This document shows, piece by piece, positions 42,370 to 51,620 of a DNA stretch of 64,000 nucleotides. The position numbers and the translations under genes are program-made. The notes under the pieces are model-generated. The model was not told where the DNA came from, did no database searches, and saw only the letters and a list, made by a program, of their open reading frames with translations. The DNA lies in assembly GCA_965247175.1 (NCBI GenBank), contig OZ252006.1, forward strand, positions 2,914,001-2,978,000, written 5' to 3'. This DNA is from JANQMX01 sp965247175. GTDB lineage: Bacteria; Pseudomonadota; Alphaproteobacteria; Kiloniellales; DSM-21159. The number at the start of each line of letters is the position of its first letter. Position 1 is the stretch's first letter.

Positions 42370-43367
42370 GCCAGGCGCCTCCGGGTCTGCACGATGAGCC
42401 AGAGGAAGAAGGGCGCACCGACCAGGGCGGTCAGCACGCCGAGCTTGAGGTCCTTGCCGGGCGCGATCAAGCGGACGGCCAGGTCTGCGGCCAGCAACAT
42501 CGCAGCTCCACCCAGGGCCGAGGCGAGCAAGAGGCGCGAGGGGCGGGCGCCGACCAGGGGCCGCAGGAGATGCGGCACCACCAGGCCGACGAAGCCGATG
42601 GCGCCGGCAACCGCCGTCGCCGCCCCAACCGAGGCCGCCGTGCCGACCACGGCGAGGCCCCGCAAACGGCTGAGCCGCACGCCCATGGAGGCGGCGGCGT
42701 CCTCGCCCAGGGTCAGGGCATCGAGGCCGCGGCCGAGCACGATCAGCATGGCCCAGCCGGCGATTATGAAGGGGGCGGCCAACTGAACATGCAGCATCGA
42801 GCGGTCGGCCAGGGACCCAAGCATCCAGAAGACGATCTCCAGCGCTGCGAAGGGGTTGGGCGAGAGATTGAGGACCAGCGAGGTCAAGGCGCCGGCGAAG
42901 CTGGACAGCGCGACGCCGGCCAGGATCAAGGTGATGGCGCCGCCGCGGATGCCGGCCATGGCCTGGACGACGAGGACAGCCACACCCGCACCTGCCAGGG
43001 CAGCCAGCGGCAGGGCCAGAGGAAAGGCGGCGGCGAGGCCGGTGAAGATGGCGATGACCGCGCCGAGCGAGGCGCAGGGCGCAACGCCGATCAAACCTGG
43101 CTCGGCCAGAGGGTTGCGCAGGTAACCCTGCAGGGCCGCCCCCGAGAGACCGAGCGTAGCGCCGATCATCAGGCCGAGGAGCGCCCGCGGCAGGCGGATT
43201 TCCCGCATCACCAGCACTTGCGCTTCGCCCCGGCCGCTGAACAGAGCCTCCAGGCTCTCGCCGAGCCCCAGGCCCGCCGGGCCGACCAGCAGCGAGACGG
43301 CGAAGAGCAGCGCGACCAGCAGGCAAAGCCCGGCGATCAAAAACCTGTAGCGCGCTGCCTCGCTCAT
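42366..43367 (-). CDS. btuC: Cobalamin-type ABC transporter permease
   Basis: This 333-residue FecCD/BtuC permease has about ten helices. The signature MREIRLPRALLGLMIGATLGLSGAALQGYLRNPLAEPGLIG (about 53-93, in pieces) and GAIGFVGLVVPHLLRPLVG (about 237-255) are diagnostic. Siderophore-type permeases look similar, but its position between a riboswitch-controlled TonB receptor and BtuD favours corrinoid. Start 43367 is 16 bp after the receptor stop. Confidence 0.9.
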   Translation of the reverse strand: MSEAARYRFLIAGLCLLVALLFAVSLLVGPAGLGLGESLEALFSGRGEAQVLVMREIRLPRALLGLMIGATLGLSGAALQGYLRNPLAEPGLIGVAPCASLGAVIAIFTGLAAAFPLALPLAALAGAGVAVLVVQAMAGIRGGAITLILAGVALSSFAGALTSLVLNLSPNPFAALEIVFWMLGSLADRSMLHVQLAAPFIIAGWAMLIVLGRGLDALTLGEDAAASMGVRLSRLRGLAVVGTAASVGAATAVAGAIGFVGLVVPHLLRPLVGARPSRLLLASALGGAAMLLAADLAVRLIAPGKDLKLGVLTALVGAPFFLWLIVQTRRRLA

Positions 43368-43383
43368 TGCCGTTCAGGTCCGA

Positions 43384-45237
43384 TCAGAACTGCGCGCGAA
43401 AGCCGGCATAGGCCGCCAGATCGGAGGTGCCGAAGCCGTCCACGCGCTGATAGTTTTCATCCAGGATGTTATCGACCCGCACGTAGAGCGATATGTCCTC
43501 GACCACCTCGTAGGCCGCCACGGCATTGAGCACGAAGAAGGGGCTGAGGTCCTCGCCGCTGTCCCGCACCTCCCCGAGGTAGGTGGCCGTGCCGGTGAGC
43601 GTCACCCGCTCGATAGGCCGCCAGACCACTCGGGTGGTGACGTCGTGCCGCGGTGCGAACTCGAGCTGGTCGCCGTCCGGCTCCTCGGCATTGAGGTAGG
43701 TGTAGGCGACATTGACGTCCAAGTTGTCGAAGGGCTTTGCCTGCAAACCCAACTCGACGCCGCGCCGCTCTGTGTCGCCTTCGATCTGCACGAAGCCCTC
43801 GCCGAAGCGAAAGGCGATCAGGTCCTCGGTGCGGGACTGAAAGTAGGTCGCCGACGCACGGGCGCGGCCGCCGAAGAAGGTCTGGTCCACGCCCATCTCC
43901 CAGGTAAAGGAGCGCTCGGGTTCCAGGTCCGGGTTGCCCACCGGGCCGAAGAAGGGGTCATCCGGTGAGAAAAGCTCCCGGTTGGAGGGCGCGCGGAAGC
44001 CGGTGGCGACGGCACCGCGCACGACGGTGCCGTCCAGCGGCTGCACGGCCGCCGTGCCGCGCCAGGTCGGCTCGCCGCCGAACTCCGAATGGCGGTCGTA
44101 GCGCCCGGCCCCGGTGAAGGTCAGGTAGCTGGTCGGCTCGAACACCATCTGCAGGAAGCCGCCGGCGATCTGGCTGTCCTCGTCCACGCCGTCGCTCGTC
44201 TTCACGTCCTCGTTGGTCCAGTCGCCGCCCAGCACGAAGTCGATGCCTTCGGTGACGTCCCAGCTGCCGAGGTATTCGAGCTTCAGGCGGTCGCCCTCGA
44301 ACTTGCTGTCGGTCGCTTCCTTGAACTCCCGGGTCGAGGAGAGGAACTGCGCGGAGAACTCGTTCATGAACTGCCCTTCGAACAGGCCGACGCGGGTGAA
44401 GCCCCGCGCCGCGTAAAGCTCGCTTTCGGCCGTGCGCCCGTCGGCATCCACCGGCACACCTCCCGAGATGCGATCGATCTGCGTCTCCCGGTCCACGTAG
44501 CGCAAAGCACCGCCCAAGGTCACGAAGTCCGTCACGTCGGCCGAACCGACGGCCGAGAGGGTGATGTTCTCATAGCCGTCCCTCTCCGACGCACCGCTTT
44601 CCTCGTCGGCTGCCGAGAAGCCGGCGGAGCGCGCGCCCTGCACCGAGGCGGACACATCCCAGTCCAGCTCGCCGAGTCCCACGATGGCGCCGCCGACGGC
44701 CGTGTTGTAGCTGCCACCCTCGCCGAAGAGCTTGAGCGTCCGTCCGGTGCCGCGGCCGACGCCGGAGGTGATGTCGATCACCCCGCCGATGGCCTCGCCG
44801 CCGTAGAGCGCGCTCTGTGCGCCCCGAAGCACTTCGATGCGGTTGACGTCGCCGAGCAGGATCTGCCCGAGGTCCGCCTGCACGCGCAGCTCGCCGGGGT
44901 CGGCCAACTCGATGCCGTCGAAGCGAACGAGAATATCGGACTGGTCGAAGCCTCGGACCGAGATCTCCGTGCTGGAGCCCAAGGGGCCGCGTGGCGCCAC
45001 GGCGACACCCGGCACGTTCTCGATCGCTTCGGCGACCGTGTTCTGTGGGTTGTCGTCCAGGTCCTGCTGGGTGATCACCGTGATGGAAGAGCCGGTCTTG
45101 GCCGCCTCGATGGGTGTGCGGGTGGCCGAAACGACCACCGGGTCGGCCAGAAAGACCTCTTCGGACCCGGCAGGTGCCGGAAGCACCAACCAAGCTGCCG
45201 CGCCAAAGACAAGAGTGCGCTCAATCTGTTTTCGCAT
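43384..45237 (-). CDS. btuB: TonB-dependent outer-membrane receptor, BtuB-like
   Basis: This 617-residue receptor has a Sec signal (about 1-25), a TonB-box-like stretch (DPVVVSATRTPIEAAKTGSS), a plug domain (about 40-150, with NVPGVAVAPRGPLGSSTEISVRGF and IEVLRGAQSALYGGEAIGGVIDI as landmarks) and a 22-strand barrel ending in YAGFRAQF, with a terminal Phe as expected for BAM insertion. ATG 45237 has AAGGGA at 7-nt spacing; a start nine codons upstream is less likely. It is the first gene of the btuBCD operon under the minus-strand cobalamin riboswitch, so the ligand is probably cobalamin or its precursors. Confidence 0.92.
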   Translation of the reverse strand: MRKQIERTLVFGAAAWLVLPAPAGSEEVFLADPVVVSATRTPIEAAKTGSSITVITQQDLDDNPQNTVAEAIENVPGVAVAPRGPLGSSTEISVRGFDQSDILVRFDGIELADPGELRVQADLGQILLGDVNRIEVLRGAQSALYGGEAIGGVIDITSGVGRGTGRTLKLFGEGGSYNTAVGGAIVGLGELDWDVSASVQGARSAGFSAADEESGASERDGYENITLSAVGSADVTDFVTLGGALRYVDRETQIDRISGGVPVDADGRTAESELYAARGFTRVGLFEGQFMNEFSAQFLSSTREFKEATDSKFEGDRLKLEYLGSWDVTEGIDFVLGGDWTNEDVKTSDGVDEDSQIAGGFLQMVFEPTSYLTFTGAGRYDRHSEFGGEPTWRGTAAVQPLDGTVVRGAVATGFRAPSNRELFSPDDPFFGPVGNPDLEPERSFTWEMGVDQTFFGGRARASATYFQSRTEDLIAFRFGEGFVQIEGDTERRGVELGLQAKPFDNLDVNVAYTYLNAEEPDGDQLEFAPRHDVTTRVVWRPIERVTLTGTATYLGEVRDSGEDLSPFFVLNAVAAYEVVEDISLYVRVDNILDENYQRVDGFGTSDLAAYAGFRAQF

Positions 45238-45402
45238 ACGACGTCCCTTTAGCTGCCGGGCCATCGGCCCGGCGTTGTGAGTTCAGTCGTCGCCGGCGAA
45301 ATGGACTCTTCGACGCGCGGCGCGACCATCAACGACGGACGTCACCGCAAGCGGAAGACCGCCCCCTTCGCACACCCCGTGCGGAGGGACAGGTGACCGC
45401 GG

Positions 45403-45602
45403 ACGGCAGGTCTCCTGGCTTGCGGGTCTCTGCATCGCTCCGGCCTTCCCGCGCCGATGGCGCAGTGGCGTGGTGGGAGCACGCTCGCCGCTTACAGTTG
45501 CGGGGGCAGCCGCGGATTTGGCCCCCGCACCCGGGTCGACCGCACCGCGTTCCCTTTTCATCCCTGGGCCGCCTGGCCGAGGGAACCGTTCGCTGCCGCA
45601 GA
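45403..45602 (-). ncRNA. Cobalamin riboswitch controlling btuBCD
   Basis: Reading the minus strand, the leader contains AGGGAACG, CCAAATCCGCGGCTGCCCCCGC followed by AACTGTAAGCGG, CGCCACTG, GGGAAGGC and finally the B12 box CAAGCCAGGAGACCTGCC, in the correct order for the AdoCbl class. It ends about 165 nt before the receptor start. A hairpin-forming stretch follows between 45300 and 45400, probably the expression platform. High cobalamin should reduce expression of the uptake operon. Confidence 0.95.
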
Positions 45603-45678
45603 GTGGGGCAGGCGGGCTTGCGTCTTGTCAATGACGATTTTTCAGGTTGACAGTAAGGGTATCCCTACCGCTTGCTTT

Positions 45679-45910
45679 CGCCTGCGATGGTTCTTCCGCC
45701 GAGCGAGCGCGACGCGGAAGCTAAGAGGGAAGCCGGGCGCGACCGATCCGAAATGGAGGCCGCCAGCCGGCGCCGCCCCCGCGACCGTGAGCGGAGAGCG
45801 CAGTCCTCCGTTGCCACTGGAGCCAAGGCTCCGGGAAGGTGAGGACAGCACGTCGGCCCGAAGGATAGAACGGGCCAAATCCGCAAGCCGGGAGACCTGC
45901 CACGCAGCGC
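45679..45910 (+). ncRNA. Cobalamin riboswitch controlling the hupE-like/cobWNOQ operon
   Basis: The + strand has GATGGTTCTTCC near the 5' end, AAGAGGGAAGCC, then GCCGCCCCCGCGACCGTGAGCGG, GCCACTGG, GGGAAGGTGAGGACAG and the B12 box AAGCCGGGAGACCTGCC at about 45886-45902. The core AACTGTAA variant is ACCGTGA, seen in some alphaproteobacterial examples. It lies 77 bp from the 5' end of the opposite riboswitch, with TTGACA hexamers on both strands in between (45647-45652 on +), and about 123 nt before the hupE-like gene. Confidence 0.93.
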
Positions 45911-46032
45911 CGGACGAACCGGCGGGAAACGTGAACGGGCGGGGTGCACCATATCACGGATTGCCGCAGCCGGACCTGTCCGGCGCGCCGATCCTCCGTG
46001 TGGTCCCGCTAGAGCGGCTGAGGAGGAACGGA

Positions 46033-46698
46033 ATGCGATTCGCCAAACACACCTTGAGCACCGGGGCAGCTGCGGTCGCCTCCCTGACCGCCATGCCGGC
46101 CATGGCCCACCACCCGCTGGCCGGCGAGGCCATGACGACCTTCGGCGACGGCCTGCTCTCCGGCATCGGTCATCCGATTATCGGCTTCGACCATCTCTTC
46201 TTCATCGCCGCCATGGGCGTCGCGGCCGCCTTCACGGCCCACCGCTACCTGGCGCCGCTCGCTTTCATCCTCGCCATGGCCCTTGGTATCGCGCTGGTCG
46301 TCTCCGGCATCACCCTGCCGTTGGTCGAGCCGGTCATCGCCCTCTCGCTGCTGGTCGTCGGTGTCTTGATCATGCGTGGCCGCGCACTCGCCATGACCGT
46401 GGCACTCAGCCTCTTCGCCGTCGTCGGCTTGTTCCACGGCTGGGCCTTCGGCGAAGCCCTGGCCGGCCAGGAAGGCGGCGCGCCGCTGCCCGTCGCCGCC
46501 GGCTACCTGATCGGTCTCGCCGCCACCCAATGGGCCATCGCCGTGGGTGCAGGTCTCTTGGTGACCAACGCGCTCAAGGCGACCCAGGCTGCCGCGATGC
46601 CGGCACGTCTTGCAGGCGCGGCCGTCGCTGGCATTGGCCTCTTACTCACCCTGGAAGTCGCCGAAGCCGCCGTCTTCAGCGCGCTCGGCATCGGCTGA
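46033..46698 (+). CDS. HupE/UreJ-family metal permease (probable cobalt importer)
   Basis: This 221-residue membrane protein has a signal sequence (about 1-25) after which the mature N-terminus starts with HHPLAGEAM, then GLLSGIGHPIIGFDHLFF, the His-rich signature of HupE/UreJ permeases, and about six helices. HupE proteins move Ni2+ or Co2+. Control by a cobalamin riboswitch and linkage to cobW and cobN point to Co2+ for corrin insertion. ATG 46033 has AGGAGG with six-nt spacing. Confidence 0.88.
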   Translation: MRFAKHTLSTGAAAVASLTAMPAMAHHPLAGEAMTTFGDGLLSGIGHPIIGFDHLFFIAAMGVAAAFTAHRYLAPLAFILAMALGIALVVSGITLPLVEPVIALSLLVVGVLIMRGRALAMTVALSLFAVVGLFHGWAFGEALAGQEGGAPLPVAAGYLIGLAATQWAIAVGAGLLVTNALKATQAAAMPARLAGAAVAGIGLLLTLEVAEAAVFSALGIG

Positions 46699-46735
46699 CG
46701 ACGCCAACGACCACTCGCGAGAACGGAGGACCGCC

Positions 46736-47845
46736 GTGCGCGGCAAGATCCCTGCCACCGTGATCACCGGCTTCCTGGGCGCCGGCAAGACCACCCTCAT
46801 CCGGCACCTGCTGGCCAACGCCGAAGGGCGGCGCATCGCCCTGATCATCAACGAGTTCGGCGACCTCGGCGTCGACGGCGGCATCGTGCAGGGCTGCGGC
46901 TTCGAGGACTGCGCCGAGGACGACGTGGTGGAGCTGCCCAACGGCTGCATCTGCTGCACCGTGGCGGAGGATTTCCTGCCGGCGCTGACCAAGCTGCTGG
47001 AGCGGGAGGTGCCGCCCGACCATATCGTCATCGAGACCTCGGGCCTCGCCCTGCCGCAGCCGCTGGTTCGCGCCTTCGCCTGGCCGGACATCCGCGCCCA
47101 GGTCACCGTCGACGGCGTGGTGACGGTGGTCGACGGCGCCGCCGTTGCGGCAGGCCACTTCGCCGCCGACGAGGATGCAGTAGCACGTCAGCGCGCGGAG
47201 GACGAGAACCTGGACCACGACACGCCGCTGTCTCAGCTCTTCGAGGACCAGCTCGCCTGCGCCGACCTCATCCTGCTCAACAAGGCCGACCTGCTGGGCG
47301 AGGACGCAACGCAGAGGTTGACCGGTGATCTGCAGAGCCGTGCGCGCAATGGCGTCTCGGTGGTCTCAGCCGCGCACGGTGCCGCCCCAATGGAAGTCCT
47401 CCTGGGCCGCAGCATGGGCGCCGAAAACGACATGGACGCTCGGGGCGAGGTCCACCATCGCCACGATCACGACCATGATCATGACGACGCGGATCACGAC
47501 CACGAGCATGACCACCAGCATGATCACGGCCACGACGCCTTCGAGAGCTTCATCGTCGAGCTGGCGGAGGCCGAGTCGCCCGAGGCCATCGGCGAACGGG
47601 TCCGGGAGACCATCGCCGCGCACGGCCTGCTCCGGGTCAAGGGCTTCGCCGCGGTGACCGGCAAGCCCATGCGGCTGGTCGTCCAGGCGGTCGGCCCGCG
47701 GATCTCGACCTACTTCGACCGGCCTTTCCGTCCGGAGGAAGAGCGGCGGAGCGCGCTGGTCGCCATCGGCCACGCCGGGCTCGACCGGGAGAGTATCGCC
47801 GCGGCGCTCGGCGGCTACGCGCCGCAGCAAGCCGCCGCGGAGTAG
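46736..47845 (+). CDS. cobW: CobW GTPase, cobalt chaperone-type
   Basis: This 369-residue COG0523 G3E GTPase has Walker A TGFLGAGKTTL (about 10-20), the metal site GCICC (about 70-74), Walker B-like IVIETSGLALPQPL and the guanine motif NKAD. A 28-residue His/Asp-rich segment (about 242-270) precedes the C-terminal CobW_C domain, an internal metal reservoir. It probably delivers Co2+ to CobN with GTP. Starts at GTG 46736 behind GGAGGA. Lies between the hupE-like gene and cobN, as in many aerobic B12 clusters. Confidence 0.94.
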   Translation: MRGKIPATVITGFLGAGKTTLIRHLLANAEGRRIALIINEFGDLGVDGGIVQGCGFEDCAEDDVVELPNGCICCTVAEDFLPALTKLLEREVPPDHIVIETSGLALPQPLVRAFAWPDIRAQVTVDGVVTVVDGAAVAAGHFAADEDAVARQRAEDENLDHDTPLSQLFEDQLACADLILLNKADLLGEDATQRLTGDLQSRARNGVSVVSAAHGAAPMEVLLGRSMGAENDMDARGEVHHRHDHDHDHDDADHDHEHDHQHDHGHDAFESFIVELAEAESPEAIGERVRETIAAHGLLRVKGFAAVTGKPMRLVVQAVGPRISTYFDRPFRPEEERRSALVAIGHAGLDRESIAAALGGYAPQQAAAE

Positions 47846-47861
47846 AGCCGGCCAGAGACCG

Positions 47862-50800
47862 ATGCATCTGCTTCAGGCGCAGGCGGGCGAGATCAGCGAC
47901 GGCACGGAGCCGGTCGACCCGCAGCAGTCGCCGGCCGATGTGGTCGTGCTTTCGGCCAACGACATGGAGCTGGCAGCGCTGGCCGGCGCCAAGCAGCGCC
48001 TAGGGGATGCGGTTCCTTCCCTGCGGCTGGCGCGGCTCGCCTGGCTGCAGCATCCCTTCTCGGTCGATCTCTATCTCGACAAGACGCTGACCCAATCGCG
48101 CCTGGTCATCGCCCGTCTGCTCGGCGGCGAGGCCTACTGGCCCTATGGCCTGGAGCAGTGCGCCCTCCGCTTGGCCGAGGCCGGCGTGCCTTTCGTCGCC
48201 CTGCCCGGCGACGATAAACCGGATGACGCCCTGGCGCGCGCCTCGAGCCTCCCGGAGGAGACGCAGCAGGCGCTCTGGAGCTACTTTGTCGAGGGCGGTG
48301 CTGCCAACGCCGCCAACCTGCTGCGCTTCACCGCCCATCTTCTCGACGGCGCGCCGCAGCCGGCCCACGCCGTCCCGCTGTTGCGCGCCGGCACCTACCT
48401 GCCGGGCGAGGGACCGGGCGATCTTGCGACACTTCAGGAGCATTGGACGCCGGGCGCGCCGACCGCCGCCCTGGTCTTCTACCGTGCGCTCTTGCAAGGC
48501 GCCGGGGCCGAGGTGATCGACCGCCTGGCCGCGGCGCTGACGGCAGAAGGGCTCAATCCTCTGCCGGTCTTCGTCGCCTCGCTGAAGGACGGGCTCTCGG
48601 CCGCGACCCTGACCCAGATCTTCGCCACCGCACCGCCCGACGTGGTCCTCAACGCCACCAGCTTCGCGGTCGGCTCGGCCCAGGCGGAGGACTGGCGCGA
48701 AGCCCGCCAGCCGACGGTGCTCGACGCGCCGGGCGTGCCGGTCTTCCAGGTCGTCTTTTCCGGCGGCAGCGAGGAGGCCTGGGCGGAGGGCGACCGCGGG
48801 CTTTCGCCGCGCGACATCGCCATGAACGTGTCCCTGCCCGAGGTTGACGGGCGCATCCTGGCGCGGGCCGTAGCCTTCAAGGACGAGGCCTATTTCGACG
48901 AGACCACGCAGTTCCCCGTGGCGCGCCACCGGGCGCAAGAAGAGCGCGCCAGCTTCGCGGCCAAGCTGGCCGCCAACTGGGCCAACCTGGCGCGCACGCC
49001 GGCAGCCGACCGCCGCGTGGGTCTCATCCTCGCCAACTACCCCAACAAGGACGGGCGTCTCGCTAACGGCGTCGGTCTCGACACCCCGGAAAGCTGCACC
49101 CGCGTGCTCGCCGCCTTGGGCGAGGCCTGCTACGAGATCGAGAACGCGCCCGCCGACGGCACCGCGCTGATGCAGATCCTCACCGCCGGGCCGACCAACT
49201 GGCTGGCCGACCGCGCCGAACGTGCGGGCGGCGAACGCCTGCCCCTCGCAGACTACCGCGAGGCCTTCGGCCGCCTACCCGAGAGCGTGCGCGAGACCAT
49301 CGAGTCCCGCTGGGGGCCACCGGAAGAGGATCCCTTACTGGATGGCGAGGCCTTCGCCCTCTCCCTGCACCGCTTCGGCAAGGTGGTCGTCGGCGTGCAG
49401 CCGGCGCGCGGCTATCAACTCGACCCCATGCAGAGCTACCACAGCCCCGACCTGCCGCCGCCGCACCACTACCTGGCCTTCTATATCTGGCTGCGCGAGA
49501 CCTTCGGCGCCCAGGCCCTGGTGCACCTCGGCAAGCATGGAAACCTCGAATGGCTGCCGGGCAAGGCGGTGGCGCTGTCGAACGCTTGCCTGCCCGAGGC
49601 GGTGTTCGGCCCTCTGCCGCACCTCTACCCCTTCATCGTCAACGACCCGGGCGAGGGCACCCAGGCCAAGCGGCGGTCACAGGCCGCCATCGTCGACCAC
49701 CTGACGCCGCCGCTGACCCGGGCCGAGACCTATGGCCCGCTGCGCGACCTGGAGGCTCTGGTCGACGAATACTACGACGCGGCCGGCGTTGACCCGCGCC
49801 GGCTGGAGCTGCTGCGCAAGGAGATCTTGAGCCTCACCGAAGCCAGCGGCCTGGACCGCGACGCCGGCATCGAGAGCGCGGACGATGCGGACAGCCGCCT
49901 GCGCAAGCTCGACGACTTCCTCTGCGAGCTGAAGGAAAGCCAGATCCGCGACGGCCTGCACATCTTCGGCGCCGCGCCGGAAGGCCGGCTCGAGTGCGAC
50001 CTGCTGGCGGCGCTCACCCGGCTGCCGCGCGGGCGGGACGAAGGCGGCGACGCCTCCCTCATCCGCGCCCTGGCGCGCGACCTGGGACTGTTGTCCCAAG
50101 ACTTCGACCCGCTCGACTGCGTGATGTCGGACGCCTGGCAAGGCGCCCGACCCGAGGCCCTGCAAGCGCAGTCCGAGGATCCCTGGCGCAGCAAGGGCGA
50201 CAGCGTCGAGCGGCTGGAGTTGCTGGCCGGCCAGCTGATCGCCGAGGCCCGGCAGCCGGCCGAAGACTGGACCGCCACCCGCGCCGTTCTGGAGCGCATG
50301 GACGGCGCATTGCGCCCGGCCCTGCGCGCTTGCGGCGAACGCGAGCTGACCGGCTTGCTGGCTGGGCTCGATGGGCGCTTCATCGCCCCCGGCCCCTCCG
50401 GCGCCCCCACCCGCGGACGGCCCGACGTGCTGCCGACCGGGCGCAACTTCTTCTCGGTCGACAACCGCGCGCTGCCAACCCCGACAGCCTGGGCCTTGGG
50501 CTGGAAGTCGGCCAGCCGGCTGATCGAGCGTCATGTTCAGGACCACGGCGACTGGCCCAAGGCGATGGCGCTGACCGCCTGGGGCACCGCCAACATGCGC
50601 ACCGGCGGCGACGATCTCGCCCAGGCCCTGGCGCTGATGGGCGTGCGGCCGAGCTGGGACGAAGGCTCGCGCCGGGTCACCGGCTTCGAGATCCTGCCGC
50701 TCTCGGTGCTGGGCCGGCCACGGGTCGACGTCACTCTGCGCATCTCCGGCTTCTTCCGCGACGCCTTCCCCGGCCAGATCGACCTGATCGACAGCGCCGC

Positions 50801-51620
50801 CCGTGCCGTCATGGAACTGGAGGAGCCCGAGGCCGACAATCCCGCCGCCGCACGCTATCGGGTGGAAACGCGACGCCTGGAAGCCGAGGGCGTCGAAGAT
50901 GCCGCCCTGCGCGCCGGCTTTCGCGTCTTCGGCTCCAAGCCCGGCGCTTACGGGGCCGGGCTGCAGGCGCTGATCGACAGCGGCGTCTGGGAGAAGCGCG
51001 CCGATCTTGGCGATGCCTTCCTGGAGTGGGGCGGCTATGCCTACGGCCAGGCGGCCGAGGGCGCCGTCGCCCGCGGGCTGCTGGAGAAGCGCCTGAGCCA
51101 AGTCGAGGCCGTGGTGCAGAACCAGGACAACCGCGAGCACGACCTGCTGGACAGCGACGACTACTATCAGTTCGAGGGCGGCATGGCGGCGGCGGTGGAA
51201 AGCCTGAGCGGCCGCGCGCCGACGGTCTACCACAACGACCATTCGCGCCCGGAGCGGCCGGTCATCCGCACCTTGACGGAAGAGGTGGCGCGGGTCGTGC
51301 GCTCGCGGGTGGTCAATCCCAAGTGGATCGCCGGGGTGAAGCGCCACGGCTACAAGGGCGCCTTCGAGATGGCGGCGACGGTGGACTACCTCTTCGCCTT
51401 TGCCGCCACGACACAGGCGGTGCAGGATCACCATTTCGATCTCGTCCACCAGGCCTATCTTGCAGACGAGGAGACGCGGGCTTTCCTTGAGGAGGCGAAC
51501 CCCGCGGCGCTCAAAGAGATTGCGGCACGACTGGAAGAGGCGGTGCAGCGCGGGCTCTGGCAGCCGCGCTCAAACACCGCGCAGAGCCTGATTGCAGAGC
51601 TGAAAGGAGATGAGGCATGA
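47862..51620 (+). CDS. cobN: Cobaltochelatase subunit CobN
   Basis: This 1252-residue large subunit of the aerobic cobaltochelatase inserts Co2+ into hydrogenobyrinic acid a,c-diamide, with CobS and CobT, which are not encoded in this window. Motifs include GRLANGVGLDTPES (about 396-409), HLGKHGNLEWLPGKAVALS (about 552-570), LPTGRNFFSVDNRALPTPTAW and the C-terminal RNPKWI-like VNPKWIAGVKRHGYKGAFEM. Length is near the usual 1270. It begins 16 bp after cobW and overlaps cobO by 4 bp. Confidence 0.96.
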   Translation: MHLLQAQAGEISDGTEPVDPQQSPADVVVLSANDMELAALAGAKQRLGDAVPSLRLARLAWLQHPFSVDLYLDKTLTQSRLVIARLLGGEAYWPYGLEQCALRLAEAGVPFVALPGDDKPDDALARASSLPEETQQALWSYFVEGGAANAANLLRFTAHLLDGAPQPAHAVPLLRAGTYLPGEGPGDLATLQEHWTPGAPTAALVFYRALLQGAGAEVIDRLAAALTAEGLNPLPVFVASLKDGLSAATLTQIFATAPPDVVLNATSFAVGSAQAEDWREARQPTVLDAPGVPVFQVVFSGGSEEAWAEGDRGLSPRDIAMNVSLPEVDGRILARAVAFKDEAYFDETTQFPVARHRAQEERASFAAKLAANWANLARTPAADRRVGLILANYPNKDGRLANGVGLDTPESCTRVLAALGEACYEIENAPADGTALMQILTAGPTNWLADRAERAGGERLPLADYREAFGRLPESVRETIESRWGPPEEDPLLDGEAFALSLHRFGKVVVGVQPARGYQLDPMQSYHSPDLPPPHHYLAFYIWLRETFGAQALVHLGKHGNLEWLPGKAVALSNACLPEAVFGPLPHLYPFIVNDPGEGTQAKRRSQAAIVDHLTPPLTRAETYGPLRDLEALVDEYYDAAGVDPRRLELLRKEILSLTEASGLDRDAGIESADDADSRLRKLDDFLCELKESQIRDGLHIFGAAPEGRLECDLLAALTRLPRGRDEGGDASLIRALARDLGLLSQDFDPLDCVMSDAWQGARPEALQAQSEDPWRSKGDSVERLELLAGQLIAEARQPAEDWTATRAVLERMDGALRPALRACGERELTGLLAGLDGRFIAPGPSGAPTRGRPDVLPTGRNFFSVDNRALPTPTAWALGWKSASRLIERHVQDHGDWPKAMALTAWGTANMRTGGDDLAQALALMGVRPSWDEGSRRVTGFEILPLSVLGRPRVDVTLRISGFFRDAFPGQIDLIDSAARAVMELEEPEADNPAAARYRVETRRLEAEGVEDAALRAGFRVFGSKPGAYGAGLQALIDSGVWEKRADLGDAFLEWGGYAYGQAAEGAVARGLLEKRLSQVEAVVQNQDNREHDLLDSDDYYQFEGGMAAAVESLSGRAPTVYHNDHSRPERPVIRTLTEEVARVVRSRVVNPKWIAGVKRHGYKGAFEMAATVDYLFAFAATTQAVQDHHFDLVHQAYLADEETRAFLEEANPAALKEIAARLEEAVQRGLWQPRSNTAQSLIAELKGDEA

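Noticed and set aside
42370..43326. Extended btuD frame reaching into btuC
   Set aside because: The extension is the shadow of btuC in another frame; ATG 42369 gives a standard-length ATPase.
49677..51449. 590-codon minus-strand frame inside cobN
   Set aside because: Entirely antisense to a well-supported cobN, with no ribosome-binding site or motif.
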